Source of the DNA: Salinirussus salinus
Lineage (GTDB): Archaea > Halobacteriota > Halobacteria > Halobacteriales > Haloarculaceae
Assembly: GCF_009831455.1 (NCBI RefSeq)
Contig: NZ_WOWO01000001.1
Location: forward strand, 372,001-436,000
Direction of reading: 5' to 3'
DNA: 64,000 bases
Shown here: positions 16,401-27,905 of the stretch, one piece after another
Layout: every line of letters starts with the position of its first letter
Numbering within the stretch: position 1 is the first letter of the stretch
The notes under the pieces: generated by a model
Databases searched by the model: none
What the model saw: only the letters and a program-made list of their open reading frames with translations
Told to the model about the DNA's origin: nothing
Translations under genes and position numbers: made by a program

Positions 16401-16502
16401 GCCGCGGACATGTGCGACTGGTATTATAAAGACGGTGAAAGGCACGGGATTTCGGACGGTGGGACACGGGCAGGCTCCCGGCACTCCGGGACAGGGGGGT
16501 GT

Positions 16503-16985
16503 TCAGACGTACACCACCACGACGTCGTGCTCGACCTCGACGTCGTAGGTGTCGACCGGGGGTTCCTCGCCCGCCAGTTCGGTCCCGTACTCGCAGGTCT
16601 GTGAACACCCGCCGGTGTCCGGCTGCGACGGCTCGACCGCCACGTCGTAGGTTCCGGCCCGGACGTGGGGGTTGAACACCGACTCCCCGGTCTCGAGGTC
16701 GAACTTCCAGCCGTGCCAGGGACACCGGAGTACCCTGTTCTCGCGGGTGAGCTCGTACTCCCCGACCGCGGGGGCTGTCACCTCGCCGGTGAGCTGGCCC
16801 TCACAGAGCGGGGCGAGCTGGTGGGGACACGCGTTCGCGATGGCGAAGAGGTCACCCTCGACGTTGAAGACACCGACCTCGCGGCCGTCGACCGCCACGA
16901 CGGTTCGTGACCCGGGCGGGAACTCGGTGGCCGGGCAGACCTCGACACGCTCCCGGTCGCGGCCTGTCCCCTCGCCGGCGGTCAT
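16503..16985 (-). CDS. Rieske [2Fe-2S] ferredoxin-type protein
   Basis: The 160-residue protein has a complete Rieske cluster motif: C53-x-H55 (ACPHQLAP) and C88-x-x-H91 (RCPWHGWKFDLETG). These ligate a [2Fe-2S] cluster as in oxygenase ferredoxins. The C-terminal extension carries an unusual CSQTC (127-131). The ATG overlaps the stop of the amidohydrolase gene (ATGA), so they form a two-gene operon. It probably delivers electrons to an oxygenase, or acts with the amidohydrolase in the same catabolic step; no catalytic alpha subunit is present nearby. Confidence 0.88.
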   Translation of the reverse strand: MTAGEGTGRDRERVEVCPATEFPPGSRTVVAVDGREVGVFNVEGDLFAIANACPHQLAPLCEGQLTGEVTAPAVGEYELTRENRVLRCPWHGWKFDLETGESVFNPHVRAGTYDVAVEPSQPDTGGCSQTCEYGTELAGEEPPVDTYDVEVEHDVVVVYV

Positions 16986-18052
16986 AGCCCGTACAGCTCC
17001 GCGGCGTTCTCCCGGAAGATGCGACGCTCGAGGTCCCCGGGGAGCGACGGGAACGCGAGGCGGGGGTCGTCGGCGTCCCAGTGGGGGTAATCGGAGGCGA
17101 ACATCACCGTCTCGCGGGCGTCGACCATGTCGAACATCTGGCGGAGGTGGTCGGGGTCGTCGGGCTCCGGGAGCGGCTGCGTCGTGACGCGGACGTGGTC
17201 GGTTATGTACTCGCTCGGCGGGCGCTCCAGCCAGGGTGTCTGTTCGCGGAGGCCCCGCCAGTCCTTGTCCAGACGCCACCGGAGGTACGGCAGCCAGGAG
17301 AACCCTCCCTCGGTCAACACCAGGTCGAGGTCGAACTCCTCGAAAACGCCCTCGAGGAGCATACTCGTCAGCTGTCCCATCAGGCTCGTACTCGTGAGCG
17401 CGTGGCGCTCGAAGTAACTCGACGGATAGCCCGCCGGTGTGTGGGGCGGGCTCGTCCCCATCCCCTCCGGCCCGATGTGGAGCGCGACCGGCAGGTCGTG
17501 TCTGGCTGCCGCCTCGTAGATGGGCCAGTGCTCGCGGCGGCCGTAGGGGGTCCTGCCGACGCTCGACATCTGGACCTGGACGATGTCGGGGTGGTCGCCC
17601 AGCCGGTCGATCTCGTCGGCCGCACGCCGGGGTGCCTGGGGCGGGACCACGAGCCCGCCCTTGAAGCAGTCGTCGCGCTCGAGCCAGCGCTCGACCAGCC
17701 AGTCGTTCTGTGCGCTGGCCAGCGCGGCGGCGTAGTCCTCGTTGGGCGTCACTCCGAGCGTGAGCATCCCCGTCGCGTTGAGGACGACGTACTCCACGTC
17801 GTAGGGCTCGATGTGTTGCTCGAGCATCAAGTCGGGGTCGGAGCCGGCCGGGCCGCCGGCCGCGTTGGCGTCGTCGCGCATCAGCCCGACTGGACTCGGC
17901 CACGGGTTCGTCGGCACGTCGATCCCCCGTCCCTGCCAGTGGGCGGGGAGATGCTGGACGACCTCCCCGGGGTCGGCCCACATCTGGTGGACGTCACAGT
18001 CGATGAGCGAGAGGTCCGTCGTCCCGCGCCCCGGAGTGGTGTGTGAACTCAT
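16982..18052 (-). CDS. Amidohydrolase family 2 protein (ACMSD-like)
   Basis: The 356-residue protein fits the amidohydrolase-2 TIM-barrel family: N-terminal metal motif IDCDVHQMW (D-x-H), LHIGPEG in mid-protein with a His on a barrel strand, and the C-terminal SDYPHWDADDP with the catalytic Asp. Members act as decarboxylases or hydratases of aromatic breakdown products and often lie beside Rieske proteins. It is translationally coupled to the Rieske gene and divergent from the CoA transferase gene 84 bp away. The natural substrate is unknown; an aromatic or ring-derived carboxylate is plausible. Confidence 0.85.
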   Translation of the reverse strand: MSSHTTPGRGTTDLSLIDCDVHQMWADPGEVVQHLPAHWQGRGIDVPTNPWPSPVGLMRDDANAAGGPAGSDPDLMLEQHIEPYDVEYVVLNATGMLTLGVTPNEDYAAALASAQNDWLVERWLERDDCFKGGLVVPPQAPRRAADEIDRLGDHPDIVQVQMSSVGRTPYGRREHWPIYEAAARHDLPVALHIGPEGMGTSPPHTPAGYPSSYFERHALTSTSLMGQLTSMLLEGVFEEFDLDLVLTEGGFSWLPYLRWRLDKDWRGLREQTPWLERPPSEYITDHVRVTTQPLPEPDDPDHLRQMFDMVDARETVMFASDYPHWDADDPRLAFPSLPGDLERRIFRENAAELYGL

Positions 18053-18135
18053 ACCGGCCCTACCGGCGAGGTAGTCATTAAACTGGCCCCGGCCTGCACC
18101 AACCTACAAGAGCACCGGGGGTGTCAGTCGCTGGC

Positions 18136-19842
18136 ATGGACGTCACCACCGACCTGTCGACCGCAGTCGACGAGCACATCGAGCCGGGCGACACGCTCCA
18201 CTTCCGGGGCGGCTACCAGTTCTCCTACGCGACCGTCCACGAGCTGGTCAGACAGTGCTGGAACTCCGGCGTCGAGGAGGACTTCACGCTGGTGGCCATC
18301 GGCGCGGGCACCTGGGCCGGCCCGCTCGTGCTGGCCGACGCCGTCGACCGGCTGGAAGTCGCCTTCGCGGGCCTCGGCTACCCCGCGCCGGGCCCACACG
18401 CCGTGCTCCGCGAGCGGGCCGCCGGGGGCGAGCTGGAGGTCGAGAGCTGGACGTACCTCACGGTCATCGAGCGGCTGCGCGCCGCGGCACTCGACCACCC
18501 CTTCGTCCCGACGAACTCTCTCGAGGGGAGTTCGGTCGGGCCGGCCGAGAAGACCGCGACGGTCGAGAGCCCCTTCAGCGACGACGAGAGTCTCGTCATC
18601 CCGCCGCTGTCCCCCGACGTCTCGGTCGTCCACGGGGTCGCCGGCGACCGCGACGGGAACATCGTCGTCTCACCGATCCAGTCGGAGGGACACTGGGGGG
18701 CTTACGCTGCCGACACCGTCATCGCGACCGTCGAAGAGGTCGTCGATGGCGACACGATACGGGAGTACGGCGACCAGACCGGCGTCCCGAGCTACGCCGT
18801 CGACGCCGTCGTCGAGGCGCCCTTCGGCGCCCACCCCGGCCCAGTCTTCAACCCCCACGGCGTCGGCGACGTCTCGGGCTACGGCTACGACAGGGAGTTC
18901 TACATGGACTTCCGGGAGGCCAGCGGGAGCGCCGACGCCCTCGAGGCGTGGACCGAGCAGTGGGTTCTGGGAACCGACTGGGCGGGGTACCTGGAGCGGC
19001 TCGGGACCGACCGGCTGCGCGGGCTGTCGACCCAGACCTGGCCGACGGGGAGCCAGCGGACCGCGCTGGACAGCCCCGACGTTCCCGACACCGACGCCGA
19101 GCCGCCGGCCGAGCGCGAGCGGATGGTCGTCTGGACGGCCCGGGAGATCGCCGACCGCATCGCGGCCGGCGGCCACGAGGTGGTCTTCGGCGGCATCGGC
19201 GTCTCACATCTGGCTTCCTGGCTCTACCGCGACCTCTGCGAGCGGGAGGGTATCGAGCCCCGCCCCCTGCTCGTCGAGTCGGGCACCTACGACTTCGAGG
19301 TGCCCCGCAACGACGCCTACATCTTCACCCCGCGGGCGCTGCCGACCGCGAAGGTCGTCGACACCTCGACGTTCGCGCTCGGGCTGGTGATGAGCACGGC
19401 CCGGAACCTCTCGGTGCTGACCGGTGCCCAGGTCGACCGCCGGGGCAACGTCAACTCGACACAGCTGGCCGGCCAGCACTTCGTGGGCTCCGGCGGGGCC
19501 AACGACGCGCTCTCGAACTCCGACGAGGTGGTCCTCGCGGTGGAGGCCAGCCCGCACCGCCTGGTCGACGAGGTGGAGTACGTCACCGGCCCCGGCCGGA
19601 ACGTGACAACGGTGGTCACCCAGTACGGCACCCTCCGGAAGGTCGACGGCGAACTCGAGGTCGATGCGGTTCACGTCCCGCCCGGCACCTCGGCCGACGA
19701 GCGCCTGGCGGCCCTCGAGGAGGCAGTCGGCTGGGACGTCGACCGGGCCGGGACGGTCGACGAACGCGGCTGGAGCGAGCGCGACTCGGAACTGGTCGAC
19801 GTGCTCCGGTCGGTCGACCCGCGCGGCGACTTCAGGGTGTAG
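18136..19842 (+). CDS. Fused alpha/beta CoA transferase (IpdAB/glutaconate type)
   Basis: The protein has about 568 residues and joins both subunits of a class I CoA-transferase-fold enzyme. The alpha half has HFRGGYQFSYATVHELVRQ and VSVVHGVAGDRDGNIVV (about residues 20-170). The beta half (about 330-568) has VVFGGIGVSHLASWL, LLVESGTYDFEV and FVGSGGANDALSNSDEVV. The GSGGAND motif recalls IpdB, which with IpdA hydrolyses a ring CoA intermediate in steroid degradation; glutaconate CoA transferases are the other close type. ATG 18136 is preferred over the GTG at 18121. Separate genes are usual, so the fusion is noteworthy. Confidence 0.8.
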   Translation: MDVTTDLSTAVDEHIEPGDTLHFRGGYQFSYATVHELVRQCWNSGVEEDFTLVAIGAGTWAGPLVLADAVDRLEVAFAGLGYPAPGPHAVLRERAAGGELEVESWTYLTVIERLRAAALDHPFVPTNSLEGSSVGPAEKTATVESPFSDDESLVIPPLSPDVSVVHGVAGDRDGNIVVSPIQSEGHWGAYAADTVIATVEEVVDGDTIREYGDQTGVPSYAVDAVVEAPFGAHPGPVFNPHGVGDVSGYGYDREFYMDFREASGSADALEAWTEQWVLGTDWAGYLERLGTDRLRGLSTQTWPTGSQRTALDSPDVPDTDAEPPAERERMVVWTAREIADRIAAGGHEVVFGGIGVSHLASWLYRDLCEREGIEPRPLLVESGTYDFEVPRNDAYIFTPRALPTAKVVDTSTFALGLVMSTARNLSVLTGAQVDRRGNVNSTQLAGQHFVGSGGANDALSNSDEVVLAVEASPHRLVDEVEYVTGPGRNVTTVVTQYGTLRKVDGELEVDAVHVPPGTSADERLAALEEAVGWDVDRAGTVDERGWSERDSELVDVLRSVDPRGDFRV

Positions 19843-19928
19843 CCGCTGCAGAAATCAGATACCCGAATCCACGAATTGATGCGGCACTTAGTATACGATT
19901 TACCAGCTATATTCGCGAAAGCAATTCG

Positions 19929-19936
19929 TTTATTTA
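19929..19936 (+). promoter_or_regulatory. TATA-like box before gene at 19972
   Basis: TTTATTTA lies in an AT-rich 110-bp stretch after the CoA transferase gene. Transcription would start near 19958, shortly before the GTG at 19972. Confidence 0.45.
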
Positions 19937-19971
19937 CTTCGAGCGTGGTTTCTTTCCAAGAGGAACCAACT

Positions 19972-20481
19972 GTGGCAGAGAAGACAGCCGACCCGGAGAC
20001 GGGTCGGAGACGTGGGGAACGAACCGGCCCCGCGCCCGCCGCGTGTGAGGTCTCCCTGTACCTGCGGGCGTCGCCGACGGCGGTGGGAAAGCGCCGACAG
20101 GAGCGGGTGGAAGAACGGCTCACGGCGCTCGCCGACGACGGCGGGGTCGGGTCGCTGTCGGTCGAGCGGTGGCCGGGACAGCTCCGGGTCGGACCCGACG
20201 AGGACCCCGAAGCCGCGGCCCGCTACGAGGAACTCGCCGCCGCCGCCGACGAGGCCGGCGCCCGGCTGGCACCCTTCTTCGAGGACCGGGGCGGCATCGA
20301 CGGGTTCATCGAGAGCTACGCCGACACCCGGGTGCTCACCTTCCCCGTGATCGCCGTCGTCCTCAAGCACGACGGCGAGGTCGTCGGGCTGTACCCCTGT
20401 CGCCGCGACGGCGTCCACGACCGCGTCGAAGAGGCCGTGGACGCCCTTGACGCGGGCGAGAGTGCCGCCAACCTCCGGTGA
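19972..20481 (+). CDS. Conserved haloarchaeal protein, unknown function
   Basis: The 169-residue protein starts at GTG 19972, chosen because the AT-rich upstream part of the frame looks like promoter DNA. The central part is LYLRASPTAVGKRRQERVEERL, then a helix pair (ARYEELAAAADEAGARLAPFF) and a beta segment TFPVIAVVLKHDGEVVGLYPC. The pattern matches a haloarchaeal HTH-containing hypothetical family that I recognise only vaguely. It precedes a small two-helix membrane protein gene by 91 bp. Function is unknown; a regulatory role is possible. Confidence 0.6.
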   Translation: MAEKTADPETGRRRGERTGPAPAACEVSLYLRASPTAVGKRRQERVEERLTALADDGGVGSLSVERWPGQLRVGPDEDPEAAARYEELAAAADEAGARLAPFFEDRGGIDGFIESYADTRVLTFPVIAVVLKHDGEVVGLYPCRRDGVHDRVEEAVDALDAGESAANLR

Positions 20482-20572
20482 GGCGGCGACTCCCGGCAGC
20501 CGGATGCCGGCGACCGGTGCCGGCCCTGTCGCTACGCACAAGTAGGAGGACTCTGTAGCCCCGGGTGAACCC

Positions 20573-20854
20573 ATGTCAGAGAAGACAGCGACCGACCCCG
20601 ACGTCGACGTCCACGGCTCGGAAGAGCAGGTAGACCAGCTCGGTACGGAGTTCACTGACGCGCTCGGTGTCTCCTGGATCTACTGGTTCGGCGGGGTCCT
20701 CATGGCCGCGGCCGCGTGGTACGAGATCACGAACAACGTCAGCCCCTCGTTCGTCGGGGAGCTCGTCTTCGGAGTCTCGGCGATCCTCCTTTTCGTTCTC
20801 GCGGCGATCAAGTTCCTCGGCCGCTGGGCCGCCGTCGACATCATCCAGCTGTAG
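20573..20854 (+). CDS. Small two-helix membrane protein
   Basis: The 93-residue protein has an acidic N-terminus and two transmembrane segments (about residues 35-50 and 58-82: YWFGGVLMAAAAWYEI and GELVFGVSAILLFVLAAIKFLG). No domain is recognised. It stands between the gene at 19972 on the same strand and a convergent DUF3179 gene. Start ATG 20573 follows a GC-rich region with no clear promoter. Confidence 0.68.
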   Translation: MSEKTATDPDVDVHGSEEQVDQLGTEFTDALGVSWIYWFGGVLMAAAAWYEITNNVSPSFVGELVFGVSAILLFVLAAIKFLGRWAAVDIIQL

Positions 20855-20953
20855 CCCGGCCGCCGCCGGCTCGCCGCCGTCCGGACGTCGTGGCCGGTCA
20901 CCGCCGCCTGGGCCCGGAATTCCGCCCGAGAACGGGTGGACGCCTGCCACATC

Positions 20954-22105
20954 TCACTCCCCGTAGATGTCCGTCTCGGGGTGGAAGTTCGACCACCCCT
21001 CCCAGAACATCGGCGGCTCGTCGTTGGCCCGCTCTAGCGTCGTCCCCTCGTGTGGCCCGTCGACCGCTCGCCCGGTCGCCCGCTCCCAGCGCGAGCCGCC
21101 GGCCGCCAGCAGCTCCCCGTCGGCCGCCTCGAACTCCGTGGTCGTCCCGCCGACCCGGCGGACGTATGCCGCCATGCCCCCGGCCGGAGTCGTCGTCACG
21201 ACCACCGGGAGGCCGCCGACCCGGTCGTTGACGACGCCCGCGTTCCGGACGTCGTCGAAGGGGTAGGCCCGGGCGGCCCCGCCGTGTCGCACGCTGACGA
21301 CGAACGTCCGGCTGTAGAGGCCGTCCTCGGTCTCGTGGTCGTAGCCGATCAGCTGCCCCTCCGAGCTCGACCGCGGATTGAAGTAGTTCCGCGTCGCCTC
21401 CCGGCCCCTGACGGTGTTCGAGTGCGGCGGCGGGAGCAGGACTTCGGTTCCGGGGTTGCGGTCCCGCCACTCCCCCCAGGAGGTAAACGCCGAGGGGAGA
21501 AGCGACAGCCGGTCGCCGGTCCGCGGGCCCTGGATGGCCGCCGCGAGCAACTGGCTCCACAGCGACCCCGTCGCCCGGTCGTACATGACCAGGTCGTTGC
21601 GCCAGAGCTTCCCGGAGACGCCGAAGACGGTCGGCTCGCCGCCGACGGTCCGCTCGGCGACGATGCTGCTGCCACAGAGCGGGCAGTAGGTGACCAGCAG
21701 CGGGCCACCGAGGTCGCCGTTGACCACCTCGTGCCAGTTCAGCACGCGGAGCGGGTACGCCCGGGCCGTCCCGCCGCGCTCGACGCCGACGACCGGCGCG
21801 TCGTCGGGCAACAGCGGCCGGTCGACGCCCTCGGGCGCGTCGAGGCCCGACCAGTCGGGGGCGAAGGCCGGCTCGACGATGGCGGCGATGCGGTCCTTCG
21901 GGAGCGGCTGGCGCAGCTCCGAGCCCGAGACCGGCAGGTCGACGTCGCGGACGGTTGCGGTCGGCGTCGCAGTGGCCGTCGCGTCGACAGGCCCGCCGTC
22001 CGGCTGGCCCCCGCTGTTCGCGGGCGTCCCGTCGTCGCCCCCGGCACAGCCGGCCAGGACCGTCGCCCCGGCCGCGAGCGTCGCGAGGAGCCGGCGCCGT
22101 CGCAT
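20954..22105 (-). CDS. DUF3179 lipoprotein
   Basis: The 383-residue protein starts with MRRRRLLATLAAGATVLAGCAG, a Tat-like signal with lipobox Cys, followed by a Thr/Pro/Gly linker. The main domain has the DUF3179 motif LLVTYCPLCGSSIV plus GVSGKLWRNDLVMYDRATGSLWSQ, with paired cysteines. The family is extracellular, its biochemical role is unknown, and it is common in haloarchaea. The protein is therefore expected on the outer face of the membrane. It lies 126 bp from the end of the CcdA gene, which is suggestive of thiol redox chemistry but not proof. Confidence 0.85.
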   Translation of the reverse strand: MRRRRLLATLAAGATVLAGCAGGDDGTPANSGGQPDGGPVDATATATPTATVRDVDLPVSGSELRQPLPKDRIAAIVEPAFAPDWSGLDAPEGVDRPLLPDDAPVVGVERGGTARAYPLRVLNWHEVVNGDLGGPLLVTYCPLCGSSIVAERTVGGEPTVFGVSGKLWRNDLVMYDRATGSLWSQLLAAAIQGPRTGDRLSLLPSAFTSWGEWRDRNPGTEVLLPPPHSNTVRGREATRNYFNPRSSSEGQLIGYDHETEDGLYSRTFVVSVRHGGAARAYPFDDVRNAGVVNDRVGGLPVVVTTTPAGGMAAYVRRVGGTTTEFEAADGELLAAGGSRWERATGRAVDGPHEGTTLERANDEPPMFWEGWSNFHPETDIYGE

Positions 22106-22231
22106 ACCGGGTTCGTGGCACCGAGCGAACAAAAGTGTAGACGGCGGGTGCACGGGACCCGCACGACCGGGCCCGCGCGGCCGTCAGTGTGGGCAGCTGA
22201 CGGGATAGCGGTGGGGAGCGGACGCGGCCGG

Positions 22232-22921
22232 TCAGGCGAGCCCGAGCAGCCGGAGCCCGTCGAACTCGAACAGGAACAGGTACACCTGCGCCAGGCCGGC
22301 GACCGCGAGCAGGAGGCCGGCGACGCGTTCGATCCGGCCGGTGTGGGCAGAGAGCCGCCGGAGCAGCGCCCCCCGGCCGAGGCCGGCGGCGACCGAGACC
22401 GCGACCATCACGAGGCTCATGCCCGCGACGTAGGCCAGAAGCGTCCACAGGCCGAGCACGGGGTCGACCGCGAGCGCCCCGGCCACTACGGAGAAGGAGA
22501 GCAGGGCGGTGCAGCCGGCGGCGGCCACGGCGTACACCACGCCGAAGAGCACGAAGCCCAGTGCCGAGCGGCGGCGCTCGGGCAGCGGGATCCGCACCGA
22601 CGGCGACCGTCCGAGCGCCATCGCCCCGCCCAGCACCACGAGCAGCGGCCCGACCAGCAGTTCGACGAGGACGATATCCCGGAGCGCGGCCGTCCCGACG
22701 GCGAGGACGACCCCGCCGAGGGTCGCGTAGACCAGCCAGAAGCCCGCACTGACGAGCAGGCCGACACCGGCGGCTCGGGTGGCGGTCCCCAGCCGGGAGT
22801 TCGCGGACTCCGCGTTCCCCAGAAAGTAGGCAAGATAGCCGGGGAGCAAGGGGTACGCGCAGGGGGCGAAAAACGTCGACCCGCCGAGGACGAGCGCGAA
22901 CCAGAGCTGTGCAGCGGCCAT
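22232..22921 (-). CDS. ccdA: CcdA-family membrane thiol-disulfide transporter
   Basis: The 229-residue membrane protein has about six hydrophobic helices and the two conserved cysteines of CcdA/DsbD: Cys21 in FFAPCAYPLLPGY and one in AVAAAGCTALLSF (about 136). The family moves reducing equivalents from cytoplasmic thioredoxin across the membrane to extracytoplasmic thiol proteins. The ATG lies two bases after the stop of the TlpA-like gene, so the pair is co-transcribed; that protein is the obvious partner. A GTG overlapping the stop is a less likely start. Confidence 0.85.
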   Translation of the reverse strand: MAAAQLWFALVLGGSTFFAPCAYPLLPGYLAYFLGNAESANSRLGTATRAAGVGLLVSAGFWLVYATLGGVVLAVGTAALRDIVLVELLVGPLLVVLGGAMALGRSPSVRIPLPERRRSALGFVLFGVVYAVAAAGCTALLSFSVVAGALAVDPVLGLWTLLAYVAGMSLVMVAVSVAAGLGRGALLRRLSAHTGRIERVAGLLLAVAGLAQVYLFLFEFDGLRLLGLA

Positions 22922-22923
22922 GG

Positions 22924-23499
22924 TCACCCGACTACCCGCTCGACCTGTTCGAGGAGCGTCTCTCGCCCCGCCAGCCCGGTGTGTCGCCAGGTGACGGTGC
23001 CGTCCGGCAAGACGACCAGCAGCGTCGGCACGCCCGTCACGGAGTGCTCGCGGACCGCGCGGCTCCGCGGGTCGGTCGCGACGGGCCAGGTCCCGTCGTG
23101 TCGCCGCCAGAACTCCCTGACGGCCGTCTCGTCGGCCTCGCTGGTGACCGACACCATGTGCAGCTCCTCGGGGGTGAACGTCGACCGGACCTCCCGGAGC
23201 GTCTCCATCTGGGGGACGCACGGGGCACACCAGGTGGCGAAGAAATCAAGCAGCGCAGGCCGGTCCGGCGGCCGGAGCGCGACCTGCCCGCCCGGCGACC
23301 CGCCGACGGCGACCGTCTCCAGCCTGATGACGTCCCGGCCGCCGGTGGCTCCGGCCGTCGAGGGGTCGCCGCTCCCCTCCGCCCCGCTACCGGGCAGCGA
23401 CGTGCAGCCGGCGAGTCCGACCGCTCCCGCGGCGGCGATCCCCCGGAGAAGCTGCCGCCGGGCGCGACCGGTCGGTGTGGCGTCGCCGCGCTCTCCCAT
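22924..23499 (-). CDS. TlpA/ResA-like thioredoxin lipoprotein
   Basis: The 191-residue protein has a signal with RRQLLRGIAAAG and lipobox LAGC (Cys32), then a thioredoxin-fold domain with the active site WCAPC (C91-C94), VSVTSEADETAVREFWRRHD and the cis-Pro region GVPTLLVVLPDG. It should be an exported, membrane-anchored thiol-disulfide oxidoreductase that receives electrons from the adjacent CcdA protein. Typical roles are cytochrome c or copper-protein maturation or repair of oxidised exoproteins. Confidence 0.88.
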   Translation of the reverse strand: MGERGDATPTGRARRQLLRGIAAAGAVGLAGCTSLPGSGAEGSGDPSTAGATGGRDVIRLETVAVGGSPGGQVALRPPDRPALLDFFATWCAPCVPQMETLREVRSTFTPEELHMVSVTSEADETAVREFWRRHDGTWPVATDPRSRAVREHSVTGVPTLLVVLPDGTVTWRHTGLAGRETLLEQVERVVG

Positions 23500-23586
23500 G
23501 TGCGAACAGTGGGCACAGACCAGTGAAAAGCTGCTGCCGGTTGGACGCCACGTCGCACAACCGCCGGGAGCGCGGCGCGCGACCGC

Positions 23587-24084
23587 CTATCCGAGGTCGT
23601 GGAAGTCGACCTCGCCGGCCTCGGTGTCGAGGACGACCGCCGCCGGGGGCTCGCCGCCCGCGGGGTCCAGCGGGATCCCGCCGGGATTGACGTGGACGGT
23701 TCCGTTCCGGCGCTCGTGGACCTGTTCGTGCGTGTGCCCGCGCAGGACGTAGTCGTAGGTCCCGGCGTCGACGAGCGCGCCGACGACGGCCTCGCTGGTG
23801 CCGTGGTAGACGGCGACGTGAGCGCTCTCCAGTTCGAGTTCGCCCATCTCGCCGAGGTAGACGCCGAAGTCGTCGACCAGCGATTGCAGGGCCCACTCGC
23901 CGTCGTTGTTCCCCCGGACGGCGTAGAACTCGAACGCGTCGGTGTCGAACAGCCGCGCGGTGAAGGGGGCGACGATGTCGCCACAGTGGACGACGATATC
24001 CACGTCCTCGGCGAGAAAGCGGTCGACTGCGGCCTGTGCGATGTCGAGGTTGTCGTGCGTGTCCGAGACGATACCGACCTGCAT
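23587..24084 (-). CDS. YfcE/MJ0936-type metallophosphoesterase
   Basis: The 165-residue protein has the calcineurin-like metal motifs: GIVSDTHDN (residues 4-12), VVHCGDIV (31-38), VRGNND (57-62), VYHGTS and GHTHEQV. This is the minimal YfcE/MJ0936 family, which hydrolyses phosphodiester bonds with Mn2+ or Ni2+. It is complete at the usual length. Neighbours (TlpA-like gene, KatG) give no functional hint. Confidence 0.9.
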   Translation of the reverse strand: MQVGIVSDTHDNLDIAQAAVDRFLAEDVDIVVHCGDIVAPFTARLFDTDAFEFYAVRGNNDGEWALQSLVDDFGVYLGEMGELELESAHVAVYHGTSEAVVGALVDAGTYDYVLRGHTHEQVHERRNGTVHVNPGGIPLDPAGGEPPAAVVLDTEAGEVDFHDLG

Positions 24085-24170
24085 ACCCCAGGTTTCGGGC
24101 GGCGGGGGTTTAACTGTGCCCGGCGGCGGTCGGGGAGACGTCCCCGTACCGTCCGGGGCCGGGTCCCGGG

Positions 24171-27561
<3,391 letters not shown>

Positions 27562-27565
<4 letters not shown>

Positions 27566-27837
27566 GCCTGCGCGCGCTCGACGCCCAGCGTGACCGCACC
27601 CGAGAGGGCGACGACCAGCAACAGAAACCCGACCGCGAGCGTGGCAACCACGCCGAGCAGGTGGAATATCGGGTCCGGTACGCCGGTGGTGTACGCCCCG
27701 TAACTGTCCACGCCATTCAGGAGGGCGAGCGTGCCGCCGGTCGCCGCGAGCGCGTAGGTCACCGTCGCCAGCGAGACGAGCGCGGGGCCGCTGTTCTCCG
27801 CAGTACCGGCCGCCGAATCGGGCTGTTCTGCCGCCAT
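27562..27837 (-). CDS. Small membrane protein between gap and pgk
   Basis: The 91-residue protein has two hydrophobic segments (about residues 19-40 and 57-82) and a polar Ala/Ser/Gly-rich N-terminus. It converges with gap, sharing four bases at the stops, and lies on the same strand as pgk with 68 bp between. The pgk stop is upstream of it only in the sense of map order; it is transcribed towards gap. Haloarchaea encode many such short membrane proteins of unknown role. Confidence 0.68.
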
Positions 27838-27905
27838 ACCCGGGACGTCGACCGGCCCTGTGAAAAAAGCCCGCGAGAGGCAAACCGCGGTTTGTGCTTT
27901 GTCGG

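Noticed and set aside
21050-23752. 900-residue plus-strand frame
   Set aside because: It is antisense to the DUF3179, ccdA and thioredoxin genes, with repetitive Arg/Pro-rich composition.
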